A DNA stretch of 43,479 nucleotides. Source: JBLMYQ01 sp050258375. Its GTDB lineage: Bacteria; Bacillota; Clostridia; Acetivibrionales; UBA4821. The stretch lies in NCBI GenBank assembly GCA_050258375.1, contig JBLMYQ010000019.1, positions 1-43,479 on the forward strand, given 5' to 3'. Below, in pieces: positions 33,942 to 41,911 of the stretch; within the stretch, counting starts at the first letter, position 1; each line of letters begins with the position of its first letter. The translations under genes were made by a program, and so were the position numbers. Below the pieces are notes generated by a model, which ran no database searches, was not told where the DNA came from, and saw only the letters and a program-made list of their open reading frames with translations.

Positions 33942-35369
33942 TTATGCCAGAAGGTCTTTTAAGATTTTATTAATAATTTGAGGGTTTGCCTTTCCTTTTG
34001 TTGCTTTCATCGACTGTCCAACTAAGAATCCCATAGCTTTATCTTTTCCAGCCTTAAAGTCTTCAACCGATTGTTGATTTTCGGCAAGAACCTTTTTAAC
34101 AATCTCTATTAATTCACCTTCATCACTGATTTGAACAAGTCCTTTTTCTTTAACTATTTCTTCAGGATGCTTAGCAGTTGCAAACATTTCTTCGAAAACA
34201 GTTTTTGCAATAGTTCCACTAATCGTACCTTTTTGTATTAATGAAATAAGGTCAGCCAAATCAGAAGGTTTAAAAGGTATATCTGCATAATCAAGATTCT
34301 TTTCTTTCATAATTCTCATCATATCGCCCATTATCCAATTACTGACCAACTTAGCATTTCCACTCGCATTTGCAGATTCTTCGAAAAATGCAGCCAATAC
34401 CCTTGAGCTAGTAAGTAATCCAGCATCATATTCAGGTATTCCATAGCTTTCAATGTATCTTTTCATCTTTACATCCGGAAGCTCCGGCAGTGATTCCTTT
34501 ACCGTTTTTATATATTCATCAGAAAGTACAATTGGTGCAAGGTCTGGGTCCGGAAAATATCTGTAATCATGTGCTTCTTCCTTGCTTCTCATGGATAAGC
34601 TTATACCTTTTTCATCATCCCATCTTCTTGTTTCCTGTACAATCTCTCCACCATCTTCTAACACTTCTTTTTGCCTTTTTATTTCTGATTCTGCCGCACG
34701 CAATACAGCTCTAAATGAATTTAAATTTTTCATTTCTGTTCTTGTTCCAAATTTTTCCGAGCCATCAGGTCTGAGTGAAAGGTTTACATCGCATCTAAGG
34801 GACCCCTCCTGCATTTTGCAGTCAGAAACTTCAATATACTCAAGTATAGTCTTGATTTTTTCAAGTACCACCTTTGCTTCTTCAGGACTGCGCATATCAG
34901 GTTCTGTAACAATTTCAATAAGGGGAACTCCACATCGGTTAAGATCCACCAGTGAGCCCGAGCCTCCCTGATCATGAAGCAGTTTACCCGCATCTTCTTC
35001 AATATGTATTCTAGTGATTCCTATTCTTTTTGTTTTTTCATCTAATTCAATATCAATATATCCATTTTTACAAAGAGGTAAATCATATTGGGATATTTGG
35101 TATGCTTTCGGCAGATCAGGATAAAAATAATTCTTTCTATCCTGTTTGCTATATTTTGAAATCTCGCAATTCGTTGCAAGACCAGCTTTAACAGCATATT
35201 CAACAACTTTTTCATTCAGAACCGGTAAAACTCCTGGCATTCCAATACAAATCGGGCAGCAGTGAGTATTTACATCTCCTCCGAATTCGGTTGTACAGCT
35301 ACAAAATATTTTCGATTTTGTTGAAAGCTCAGAGTGTATTTCTAATCCTATGACTGTTTCGTAATTCAA
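33942..35369 (-). CDS. gatB: Asp-tRNA(Asn)/Glu-tRNA(Gln) amidotransferase subunit B
   Basis: GatB is the kinase and tRNA-binding subunit of GatCAB, which converts Glu-tRNA(Gln) or Asp-tRNA(Asn) to the amidated form. The 475-residue product has GLEIHSELSTKSKIFCSC with zinc cysteines, CPICIGMPGVLPVLN, RKNYFYPDLPKAYQISQYD, the DDEKGISLSMRSKEEAHDYR tail of the cradle domain, and the C-terminal YqeY-like domain. It is the last gene of the group and is followed by a strong terminator. It is separated from gatA by trpF and a methyltransferase gene. Confidence 0.97.
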   Translation of the reverse strand: MNYETVIGLEIHSELSTKSKIFCSCTTEFGGDVNTHCCPICIGMPGVLPVLNEKVVEYAVKAGLATNCEISKYSKQDRKNYFYPDLPKAYQISQYDLPLCKNGYIDIELDEKTKRIGITRIHIEEDAGKLLHDQGGSGSLVDLNRCGVPLIEIVTEPDMRSPEEAKVVLEKIKTILEYIEVSDCKMQEGSLRCDVNLSLRPDGSEKFGTRTEMKNLNSFRAVLRAAESEIKRQKEVLEDGGEIVQETRRWDDEKGISLSMRSKEEAHDYRYFPDPDLAPIVLSDEYIKTVKESLPELPDVKMKRYIESYGIPEYDAGLLTSSRVLAAFFEESANASGNAKLVSNWIMGDMMRIMKEKNLDYADIPFKPSDLADLISLIQKGTISGTIAKTVFEEMFATAKHPEEIVKEKGLVQISDEGELIEIVKKVLAENQQSVEDFKAGKDKAMGFLVGQSMKATKGKANPQIINKILKDLLA

Positions 35370-35391
35370 AAGTATTCCTCCTCTTAGTTCT

Positions 35392-36120
35392 CTATTTTCC
35401 AGCTTTTATAATTAAATAAAGCGGTCTTTTAAGATATTTCTTTAATTCACTATTCTTTTCTATATCATTTTGCGTTGGAACAGCTTCTGTAAGCCGCCTT
35501 ATAATAAATCCGTTATCAATCAATGCATTGCAGTAATTCCCTATCGTTCTGTGATACTTTATAAATGTATGCTCCATCCAGTTTGTTTCTCTTGGTCCAG
35601 GTACCCCATAGTTATCCAATCTCCAATATAATTGTTCTCCTGTATTTTCATCCACCTGCCATCCCAAATTATATGAAGCTGTTGATGTGGGATGCTCTGA
35701 TGAAAATACAAAAATCCCATTAGGTGATAGTACTTTGTTTACTCTGCTAAACAATCCATCTATATCTTCAATATAGTGCATTACTATATTACTAATTACC
35801 AAGTCAAACGAATCCTTCTCAAAGCTTATTTCCTCTATAGGCATTCTGTAGTAGGCAATATTACGTTCACCCTTCTGAGCTTCAGCCATTTCTATCATTT
35901 TTTCAGAAGAATCTATTCCAACTACCTCTTTTGCCCCCATATCATATAAGAACCTCGAATAATCCCCAAATCCACAGCCTAAATCAAGAATCCTTTTATT
36001 CTTAACATCAGGGAGCATTGCTAGAAAGTTAGGCTTTTCAACCAGCTCATTCGCACTAAATTGATTTTGCCTCCAAGAGATATATTTCTGAAAAAAGCTG
36101 TCTATATCGTAATAACTCAT
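35392..36120 (-). CDS. Class I SAM-dependent methyltransferase
   Basis: The 242-residue product has the Rossmann SAM-binding motifs ILDLGCGFGDYSRFL (near 41), VVGIDSSEKMIEMA and FDLVISNIVMHYIED, then PNGIFVFSSEHP. This is the small-molecule methyltransferase type related to the UbiE/Methyltransf_11 group. The substrate cannot be told from sequence. It lies between trpF and gatB with gaps of about 20 bases, so it is in the same transcript. Confidence 0.88.
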   Translation of the reverse strand: MSYYDIDSFFQKYISWRQNQFSANELVEKPNFLAMLPDVKNKRILDLGCGFGDYSRFLYDMGAKEVVGIDSSEKMIEMAEAQKGERNIAYYRMPIEEISFEKDSFDLVISNIVMHYIEDIDGLFSRVNKVLSPNGIFVFSSEHPTSTASYNLGWQVDENTGEQLYWRLDNYGVPGPRETNWMEHTFIKYHRTIGNYCNALIDNGFIIRRLTEAVPTQNDIEKNSELKKYLKRPLYLIIKAGK

Positions 36121-36140
36121 TTAAATCCCCCCATCTATCT

Positions 36141-36782
36141 TCACCCCACTGCTGCTTTTTTTATAAACCGTTCCAGCTTCGCATAATCCTTAAAACCATC
36201 TTCTCCGTTCACCCCCGACTGGACGTCCACCCCATAGGGCTCAACAATTTTTACAGCTTCGGCAACATTTTCAGGATTTAGGCCACCTGCTAAAATCACC
36301 GGAATCGGAGACTCTTCTACAATCTTTCTGCTGATACTCCAATCATGCGTCAACCCTGTCCCTCCCACAGCACCACCAGAAAAATTTGTACTATCAAGTA
36401 ATATTGCATCAGCAATTTTAAAATACTTTTTACAATTATTAATTGTTTCTATATTAGTTACATGCAGCGTTTTAATAATTTTCACAAATGGCAATTCTCT
36501 TTTTATATTTAAAATATCTTCCGGTGAATTCTCTCCATGAAGCTGAATAGCTGTAACTCCGATGTATCTTGATAATTCAACAATCTCTTTAATATCTGTA
36601 GTTATAACAACCATTACTGAACTACAAAATGGTGGTAAAGTCCTTACTATTTCTCTTGCAGTATTTTCATCAATTGAATTTTTTGATTGTGTTTTAATAA
36701 GCAGTCCGATTGCATCTGCTCCAAACTCAATTGCTTTTAGCGCATCTTCAATTCTTTTTATACCGCAGATTTTTACTCTCAT
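36141..36782 (-). CDS. trpF: Phosphoribosylanthranilate isomerase
   Basis: TrpF converts phosphoribosylanthranilate to its carboxyphenylamino-deoxyribulose phosphate in tryptophan synthesis. The 213-residue TIM barrel has the catalytic MRVKICGIKRIEDAL with Cys6, the acid DSTNFSGGAVGGTG, LAGGLNPENV and VDVQSGVNGEDGFKD. No other trp gene is nearby. It sits inside the gat group, 93 bases from gatA. A paralogue of unknown role cannot be excluded, since a lone trpF is unusual. Confidence 0.93.
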   Translation of the reverse strand: MRVKICGIKRIEDALKAIEFGADAIGLLIKTQSKNSIDENTAREIVRTLPPFCSSVMVVITTDIKEIVELSRYIGVTAIQLHGENSPEDILNIKRELPFVKIIKTLHVTNIETINNCKKYFKIADAILLDSTNFSGGAVGGTGLTHDWSISRKIVEESPIPVILAGGLNPENVAEAVKIVEPYGVDVQSGVNGEDGFKDYAKLERFIKKAAVG

Positions 36783-36875
36783 AGCTCACTCCCACTGCTT
36801 TTGGCTTTTCAAATCTTTAGCGCGCCAATATCTTACCCTACATTTTTTGCCTTTGACTTTAACGGTCAACTAGCT

Positions 36876-38339
36876 TTACAGGCTCGGTCTTCTCTTCTCT
36901 TTATTGGTATTTTGTTCATATGTATATCCAGCTCTTAACATTGTGCTTTCGTTAAAGGCCTTTCCTACCAATTGGAAACCAATAGGCAGTCCTTTGCTGT
37001 CAAAGCCGCATGGTACATTTATTCCAGGAAGACCTGCAATGTTTATAGAAACTGTACATATATCTGCCAAATACATTTCTAACGGATTGTCTGATTTCTC
37101 ACCAAACTTGAATGCTGTAGTTGGAGATGTAGGAAACATTATTAAATCGTATCCTTCAAATATTTGGTCAAAGCTTCTTTTAATCATAGTCTTAACTTGA
37201 AGAGCTTTTTTATAATAAGCATCATAATAACCAGCACTCAACGCATACGTTCCGAGCATAATCCTTCTCTTAACCTCTGGTCCAAAGCCTTCGCTCCTTG
37301 ACTTTTTATATAAATCAATTAAATTATTAAACTTTTCTGCTCTATAACCATACTTAACGCCATCAAATCTTGCAAGATTTGAGCTTGCTTCCGCTGAAGA
37401 AATCAAATAATATGCCGGCAGTGCGTACTCTGCCATTGGCAGTGACACCTCTCCAACCTCAGCTCCCAGCTTCTTCAGGACATCAGCTGCATTCAGCACG
37501 GATTTTTTCACTTCTTCATTTATACCTTCGCCGAAATATTCTTTAGGTAATCCTATTTTTAAGCCTTTAACATCATTAATAAGAGCCTTTGTGTAATCTG
37601 GATGGCTCATATTTACTGATGTTGAATCATCAGGATCATAACCGGTAATTGTATTTAATACAAGTGCACAATCAGCAATATCCTTTGTTACTGGTCCGAT
37701 TTGATCCAATGAGGATGCAAAAGCAATTAGCCCATATCTTGACACTGCACCATATGTTGGCTTTAATCCTACCACACCACAGAATGATGCCGGCTGACGG
37801 ATTGACCCACCCGTATCTGAACCCAAGGCAAAAACAGCTTCATCCGCTGACACCGACGCTACCGAACCTCCACTTGAACCACCAGGCACCCTATCTAAGT
37901 CCCATGGGTTCTTTGTCTTTTTAAAAGCTGAATTTTCAGTAGAACCTCCCATTGCAAATTCATCCATATTTACCTTGCCAAGCAAGACAGTTTTTTCATT
38001 TTTTAGCTTTTTTACGACTGCTGCATCATAAGGTGGAACAAAATTGTTAAGCATTTTTGATGAACATGTTGTGACTACATCCCTTGTACACATGTTATCC
38101 TTTATAGCCATTGGTATACCTGCCAATGCAGGCATTTCATCTCCGGCATCAAAACCCTTTTGTACCCCTTGTGCATTTTTAATTATTTCTTCTTCATCCA
38201 GAACCAGATTATATGCTTCAACCTTTGATTCAACCTGTTTTATTCTATCTATGTATGCTTTTGCAACCTCAGGTACACTTACTTTCTTTTCTCTAAACAT
38301 ATCTCTAAGCTCATGCGCAGTATAGTTATATATTTCCAA
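36876..38339 (-). CDS. gatA: Asp-tRNA(Asn)/Glu-tRNA(Gln) amidotransferase subunit A
   Basis: GatA is the amidase subunit that releases ammonia from glutamine for GatB. The 487-residue amidase-signature protein has the catalytic lysine in GIPMAIKDNMCT, the cis-Ser in PGGSSGGSVASV, the nucleophile in GSDTGGSIRQPASFCGVVG and LKPTYGAVSRYGL. It follows gatC after an unusually long gap of 197 bases that holds a repeat-like element. Confidence 0.97.
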   Translation of the reverse strand: MEIYNYTAHELRDMFREKKVSVPEVAKAYIDRIKQVESKVEAYNLVLDEEEIIKNAQGVQKGFDAGDEMPALAGIPMAIKDNMCTRDVVTTCSSKMLNNFVPPYDAAVVKKLKNEKTVLLGKVNMDEFAMGGSTENSAFKKTKNPWDLDRVPGGSSGGSVASVSADEAVFALGSDTGGSIRQPASFCGVVGLKPTYGAVSRYGLIAFASSLDQIGPVTKDIADCALVLNTITGYDPDDSTSVNMSHPDYTKALINDVKGLKIGLPKEYFGEGINEEVKKSVLNAADVLKKLGAEVGEVSLPMAEYALPAYYLISSAEASSNLARFDGVKYGYRAEKFNNLIDLYKKSRSEGFGPEVKRRIMLGTYALSAGYYDAYYKKALQVKTMIKRSFDQIFEGYDLIMFPTSPTTAFKFGEKSDNPLEMYLADICTVSINIAGLPGINVPCGFDSKGLPIGFQLVGKAFNESTMLRAGYTYEQNTNKEKRRPSL

Positions 38340-38416
38340 TTCTATTTTCCTCCTTCAGAAAACGTGATAAACATCGGATTACTGTGTTTTTAATATTTAT
38401 TAGTTTCTAACAAAAG

Positions 38417-38525
38417 GTTCAAAAAGCGAGTATTGCTAGAAAGAAGTGCAGGTTAAAAGCGGAGCATATTTTTTATATGTGAGCACTTTAAGCTTTGCTT
38501 CTGACAACGCAAGATGAAGCTTTTT
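38417..38525. repeat. Structured intergenic element between gatC and gatA
   Basis: This 109-base stretch has two nested hairpin-prone parts: GGAGCATAT-T-ATATGTGAGC and GCTTC-TGACAACGCAAGAT-GAAGC. It begins GGTTCAAAAAGCGAG and is much less AT-rich than its surroundings. It resembles dispersed intergenic elements I recall from clostridial genomes, but I cannot confirm that here. It encodes no protein and lies inside the gatC-gatA transcript. Confidence 0.4.
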
Positions 38526-38536
38526 GGGACTTTTGG

Positions 38537-38824
38537 CTACTCTACGACTTTGGGGACTTTAATACAATTATCCGTACTTTCCGGTGCATTTCTTATTATA
38601 TCAGTGACATCATAAGATGGTCTTGTTTCATCTTTTCTAAATACATTCTTCATATCTAAAATATGAGCTGTTGGCTCTATTCCATCTGTATTAACCTCTG
38701 AAAGCTTGTCCGCAAAATCAATTATTGCAGCGAGGTCTTTCATCATTTTTTCTTTTTCTTCAGGTGTTAATTCAAGACGTGCAAGATTTGCTACATGCTC
38801 TATTTCCTGTACAGTTAACTTCAT
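38537..38824 (-). CDS. gatC: Asp-tRNA(Asn)/Glu-tRNA(Gln) amidotransferase subunit C
   Basis: GatC is the small subunit that wraps around GatA and stabilises GatCAB. The 95-residue product has the typical IEHVANLARLELTPEEKEKM, a FADKLSEVNTDGIEPTAHIL midsection and the conserved FRKDETRPS. I chose ATG 38824, with GGAGG seven bases upstream; an in-frame ATG at 38842 would put that site in the gene. It is first in the gat transcript. Confidence 0.95.
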   Translation of the reverse strand: MKLTVQEIEHVANLARLELTPEEKEKMMKDLAAIIDFADKLSEVNTDGIEPTAHILDMKNVFRKDETRPSYDVTDIIRNAPESTDNCIKVPKVVE

Positions 38825-38854
38825 TATCTCGCCTCCATTCAATTATCGGTGTAA

Positions 38855-38883
38855 ATTATATATTAATCTTAAGAATTTGGCAA
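38855..38883 (-). promoter_or_regulatory. Promoter of the gatC-gatA-trpF-methyltransferase-gatB group
   Basis: On the minus strand TTGCCA (38878-38883), a 17-base spacer and TATAAT (38855-38860) form a strong housekeeping promoter with a leader of only about 25 bases. Confidence 0.7.
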
Positions 38884-38891
38884 TTAAAAAC

Positions 38892-38921
38892 AAAAAAAGG
38901 GGCTCTTAAAAGGATAACCCC
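38892..38921 (-). terminator. Weak terminator downstream of the dpaA remnant
   Basis: On the minus strand GGGG (38918-38921) pairs with CCCC (38899-38902), plus a few weak pairs, followed by seven T. The short stem makes it a weaker candidate. It would insulate the gat promoter from read-through. Confidence 0.5.
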
Positions 38922-38923
38922 AT

Positions 38924-39178
38924 TTACCATACATTATTAATCCCTCCGGGTTTGGAAGCAAGATCGACTATTAATGCATTCATTTTTATATTTTGCAGCT
39001 CTTTAGCATCTAATATGACATGTGGTACAGTATTAAAAATAACATCAAATTTATTTAGCCATACAGAAAAATCCGACATTATTATTGGAGTATATCCGTT
39101 TGCTTCTATCCATGCTAAGTCAGAATATTTTCTAACTGCTACATATACTTTTGCACCTATACCATGAAGCATTTTCGA
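38924..39178 (-). pseudogene. Fragment of dipicolinate synthase subunit A
   Basis: About 80 codons match the middle of DpaA/SpoVFA: KMLHGIGAKVYVAVRKYSDL, AWIEANGYTPI, FDVIFNTVPHVILD and NALIVDLASKPGG. The full protein is near 290 residues, so both the N-terminal half and about 50 C-terminal residues are missing. The frame breaks at LASKPGG and stops after NNVW. The 5' side abuts a recombinase-like tail in another frame. DpaA makes dipicolinic acid for spores; this copy cannot be functional. An intact dpaA is expected elsewhere in a spore former. Confidence 0.8.
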
Positions 39179-39371
39179 TTTGGAAATACACATCTTTCTC
39201 GATATTGCAATTTAGAATAACCTTAAAATGATTCCTATTATAAACAATAATTTTATTTAATAGCTCTTTGCAAACTTCCTCACTATATTCTTCTGCCTTT
39301 GCAAGCTTACTGATAGTATTTTTTATTTTTCTGCTTAATTCCCTCTTTTCAGAATACTTTTCCTTTGTTCT
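39132..39371 (-). pseudogene. C-terminal fragment of a likely large serine recombinase
   Basis: An open frame of 79 codons with no start codon in context follows a stop at 39372-39374. It reads SEKRELSRKIKNTISKLAK, then VCKELLNKIIVYNRNHFKVI and ends after QIENASWYR. A basic coiled-coil followed by (L)xxKIIVY... and a short beta strand is the pattern at the very end of clostridial large serine recombinases. The last codons overlap the dpaA fragment in a different frame. The family call rests on pattern only; no catalytic domain is present. Confidence 0.45.
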
Positions 39372-39454
39372 TTAAGTCTTGCATATATTCAACGCCTTAA
39401 CCCCAACGAACTGCCCTTCCTCGTAAAGCTGTCTTCAATGCTTCACCTCATGTC

Positions 39455-40177
39455 TTAATTAGGGGTATACATCTGTTTATAAGGGTTTTTCGTGTTCGGA
39501 GCCAAAACATAGAAATTATGTCCACATACATATTCTGTATCCTCTTCGAAAATCCTGCAGAACTCTTCCAGATAAGGTCTAACCTTTGCCATTTCCTCCT
39601 CTGTTCCCTTTTCAGCCGCAACCTGCCGCGGTAAATCCCAAGGAAGTTCATCGCATCGCAAATAAATTTTGCCGCCATGCATACCCGTACCACAAAAATA
39701 CCCAACCAGATTCTTCCGGTTAGAGTGCAAGCCCAAGACAATAATAATTCCTCCGGCTTGGTATTCTCCTAGGAAACTGCCCGAGCTTTCACCAATAACC
39801 AGAACCGGAACTTTCTCCTTGTAAGCCTTCATATGAATGCCGGCTCTGTATCCGGTACTGCCTTTAACATAAATTTTGCCCCCACGCATGGCGTAACCGG
39901 TAGTATCTCCCGTAGAACCATGAACAATAATAGTACCATCATTCATAGTGTCACCGGTTGCATCCTGGGCATTGCCGTTGACAGTAATATTACAGCCATC
40001 CAGGTGCGCACCTAGAGCATTGCCGGGAGTACCATTGATTACTATTTCCTTGTTGTTGAGTCCACTTCCGATATATCGCTGTCCAAGGCAATTATCAACA
40101 ATTATTTGATTGTCCGAAGCTGTGCGGATGCAGTTATTCAATTCCTTGAAGTGCATATTTGTTGCATCTATCTTCAC
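39455..40177 (-). CDS. Glutamate synthase GXGXG-domain subunit
   Basis: The 240-residue product is a stand-alone version of the C-terminal GXGXG beta-helix domain of glutamate synthase (alpha subunit). It shows repeated glycine turns such as GTPGNALGAHLDGCNITVNG, DATGDTMNDGTIIVHG, DTTGYAMRGGKIYVKG and GAGxHMKAY-like steps. In full-length GltB this domain has a structural role linking the amidotransferase and FMN domains. It is the last gene of a minus-strand operon, starting two bases from the stop of the FAD oxidoreductase gene. Related stand-alone domains occur in formylmethanofuran dehydrogenase subunit C, but the neighbours favour glutamate synthase. Confidence 0.9.
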   Translation of the reverse strand: MKIDATNMHFKELNNCIRTASDNQIIVDNCLGQRYIGSGLNNKEIVINGTPGNALGAHLDGCNITVNGNAQDATGDTMNDGTIIVHGSTGDTTGYAMRGGKIYVKGSTGYRAGIHMKAYKEKVPVLVIGESSGSFLGEYQAGGIIIVLGLHSNRKNLVGYFCGTGMHGGKIYLRCDELPWDLPRQVAAEKGTEEEMAKVRPYLEEFCRIFEEDTEYVCGHNFYVLAPNTKNPYKQMYTPN

Positions 40178-40178
40178 G

Positions 40179-41432
40179 CTACCTACCTCCCAACATTTTT
40201 TCTCTATCTACTCTTGAAAAAGCCATCAACTGTGGCTTATCCTTAATTAATTCAAAATCAATTGAGTCCAAAGGTTTCTTTTCTTTAATTAATGAAGTGT
40301 AAATACCGGCTCTGGCAACATCCCCCACCAAAATATATCCCTTTAAAAGACCATCTTTGGTTATCAACTTTTTGTAGATTTCATGCCGGTTCTCATTTTC
40401 TGATTCCGTCCCAAGTCTCACATATTCAGTTCCGGCATAGCTTCCTGCAGTAATAATATGAAGCCCGAAAAATCCAATAGCATTCATGGGGATAGCCTTA
40501 ACATGTGATTTTTCGCCACCTGCCATATTGATTCCCGCACACTCTCCCTGCATATAAGCATTTGGTAAGATAGCCAGTATGCGAGGCTCTTCAGCTGAAA
40601 CATCAAAACTTTCAGTGCAGTCTCCTGCCGAATATATGTCTGAAAGAGTACTCTGGCAGTATTCGTTTATCACAATCCCTCTGTTAACCTTTCCTCCTGC
40701 TTCCTCCATCAATTGCGTATTGGGTCTCACTCCAACAGCCACAATTAAGAAATCGAACTCCACTTCTTTACCACTCTTCAACAATGCTGAGTTGGCATCC
40801 AAGCTCTCGATAGCGTCGGAAAGTATAAATTCAATATGCTCCTTTTCAATGTGGTGTTGGACAATTCTTGATGCTTCTTCATCAAGAATACTTGGCAATA
40901 CTCTGTCCGCTAAATCGACAACAGTAATATGCCCTACTTTTTTAGCTATTCCTTCAGCACATTTAAGCCCAATCAGACCGGCCCCCATTATCAAAACTTT
41001 GGCATCAGGTGTTACAGCCTTCTGGATAGCTTTGGCATCATCCAACGACATGAAAGTGAACCATTTTTTTACCTTTTCAAGACCATTGAAATCTGGAATG
41101 AAAGGTCTGGACCCGGTAGCAACAAGTAGTTTATCGTAATCAATAAAACTTCCGTCATTTAAGATAACTTGTTTCTCCTTGACCATAATCTTTTCCGCGG
41201 TTTTATCAGCTAAAAGCCGGCAGTTCATTTCCTCGTAAAAACCGTTCGGACGGTACTTCATCCGTTCTTCATCTGTTTTACCTTGCAATAAATAAGAAAT
41301 CAACGGTCGAGAATAGACAGTATTGTAATTTTCTTTAGAAATCACAGTAATTGGACGGTTCTTGTCAATCTGTCTGATTCCTTCGATACATCCTACAGCT
41401 GCAGTAGAATTGCCGATAATAACGTAGCTCAT
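40179..41432 (-). CDS. FAD-dependent pyridine nucleotide oxidoreductase of the glutamate synthase cluster
   Basis: The 417-residue flavoprotein has an N-terminal FAD site (VIIGNSTAAVGCIEGIR), ATGSRPFIP, an NAD(P)-binding VLIMGAGLIGLKCAEGIAKK near 148 and IYSAGDCTE for flavin binding. It resembles NirB/rubredoxin-reductase type enzymes. In this operon it would pass electrons from NAD(P)H to the Fe-S subunit and FMN subunit, the job of GltD in the two-subunit enzyme. Its ATG overlaps the Fe-S gene stop by four bases. Confidence 0.9.
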   Translation of the reverse strand: MSYVIIGNSTAAVGCIEGIRQIDKNRPITVISKENYNTVYSRPLISYLLQGKTDEERMKYRPNGFYEEMNCRLLADKTAEKIMVKEKQVILNDGSFIDYDKLLVATGSRPFIPDFNGLEKVKKWFTFMSLDDAKAIQKAVTPDAKVLIMGAGLIGLKCAEGIAKKVGHITVVDLADRVLPSILDEEASRIVQHHIEKEHIEFILSDAIESLDANSALLKSGKEVEFDFLIVAVGVRPNTQLMEEAGGKVNRGIVINEYCQSTLSDIYSAGDCTESFDVSAEEPRILAILPNAYMQGECAGINMAGGEKSHVKAIPMNAIGFFGLHIITAGSYAGTEYVRLGTESENENRHEIYKKLITKDGLLKGYILVGDVARAGIYTSLIKEKKPLDSIDFELIKDKPQLMAFSRVDREKMLGGR

Positions 41433-41866
41433 TCTGCATCCCTCTCTTCAAAAATAATTGCTTGGTTAGGACAGCCCTCCACGCATACGGGTCGCCCTCC
41501 CTTGTTTTTGATGCAAAGCTCACATTTTTGGATTACACCGTCATCGTCAGGCATTACTGCCCCATATGGGCAGGATAAAACGCAGGTATAACAGCCAACA
41601 CATTTCGTTTTATCTGCTGTGATAACACCATCCTTAATCGACAAAGCTCCCGTAATACAGCCTTTGACGCAGAGCGGCTCATTACAATGGCGGCAAGATA
41701 CCGCAAAGCTTATGCCGTTCATCTCTTCAATTCTTATTCTGGGATTGATTTCGATATCTTTTAATGCTTTAACCATATCACTCTGACCGGAATTAGCAAA
41801 AGCACAATAATATTCGCAAAGATGGCATCCCAGACACCATTTTTCATTAACGTATATTCTTTTCAT
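41429..41866 (-). CDS. Polyferredoxin-like 4Fe-4S electron-transfer subunit
   Basis: The 145-residue HycB-like protein has four cysteine groups: CLGCHLCEYYC, CRHCNEPLCVKGC, CVGCYTCVLSCP and CELC...CVEGCP. It could carry up to four 4Fe-4S clusters. It sits between the FMN subunit and the FAD oxidoreductase and probably wires them together. It has no signal peptide, so it is cytoplasmic. Confidence 0.92.
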   Translation of the reverse strand: MKRIYVNEKWCLGCHLCEYYCAFANSGQSDMVKALKDIEINPRIRIEEMNGISFAVSCRHCNEPLCVKGCITGALSIKDGVITADKTKCVGCYTCVLSCPYGAVMPDDDGVIQKCELCIKNKGGRPVCVEGCPNQAIIFEERDAE

Positions 41867-41911
41867 CAGTCACCCAAGCTTTCTATCTAATAATAAGTTA
41901 CTTCCTGTATA

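Noticed and set aside
39448..39741. A 97-codon Arg-rich minus-strand frame
   Set aside because: It is an alternative frame of the GXGXG subunit gene, which has a clear family match.
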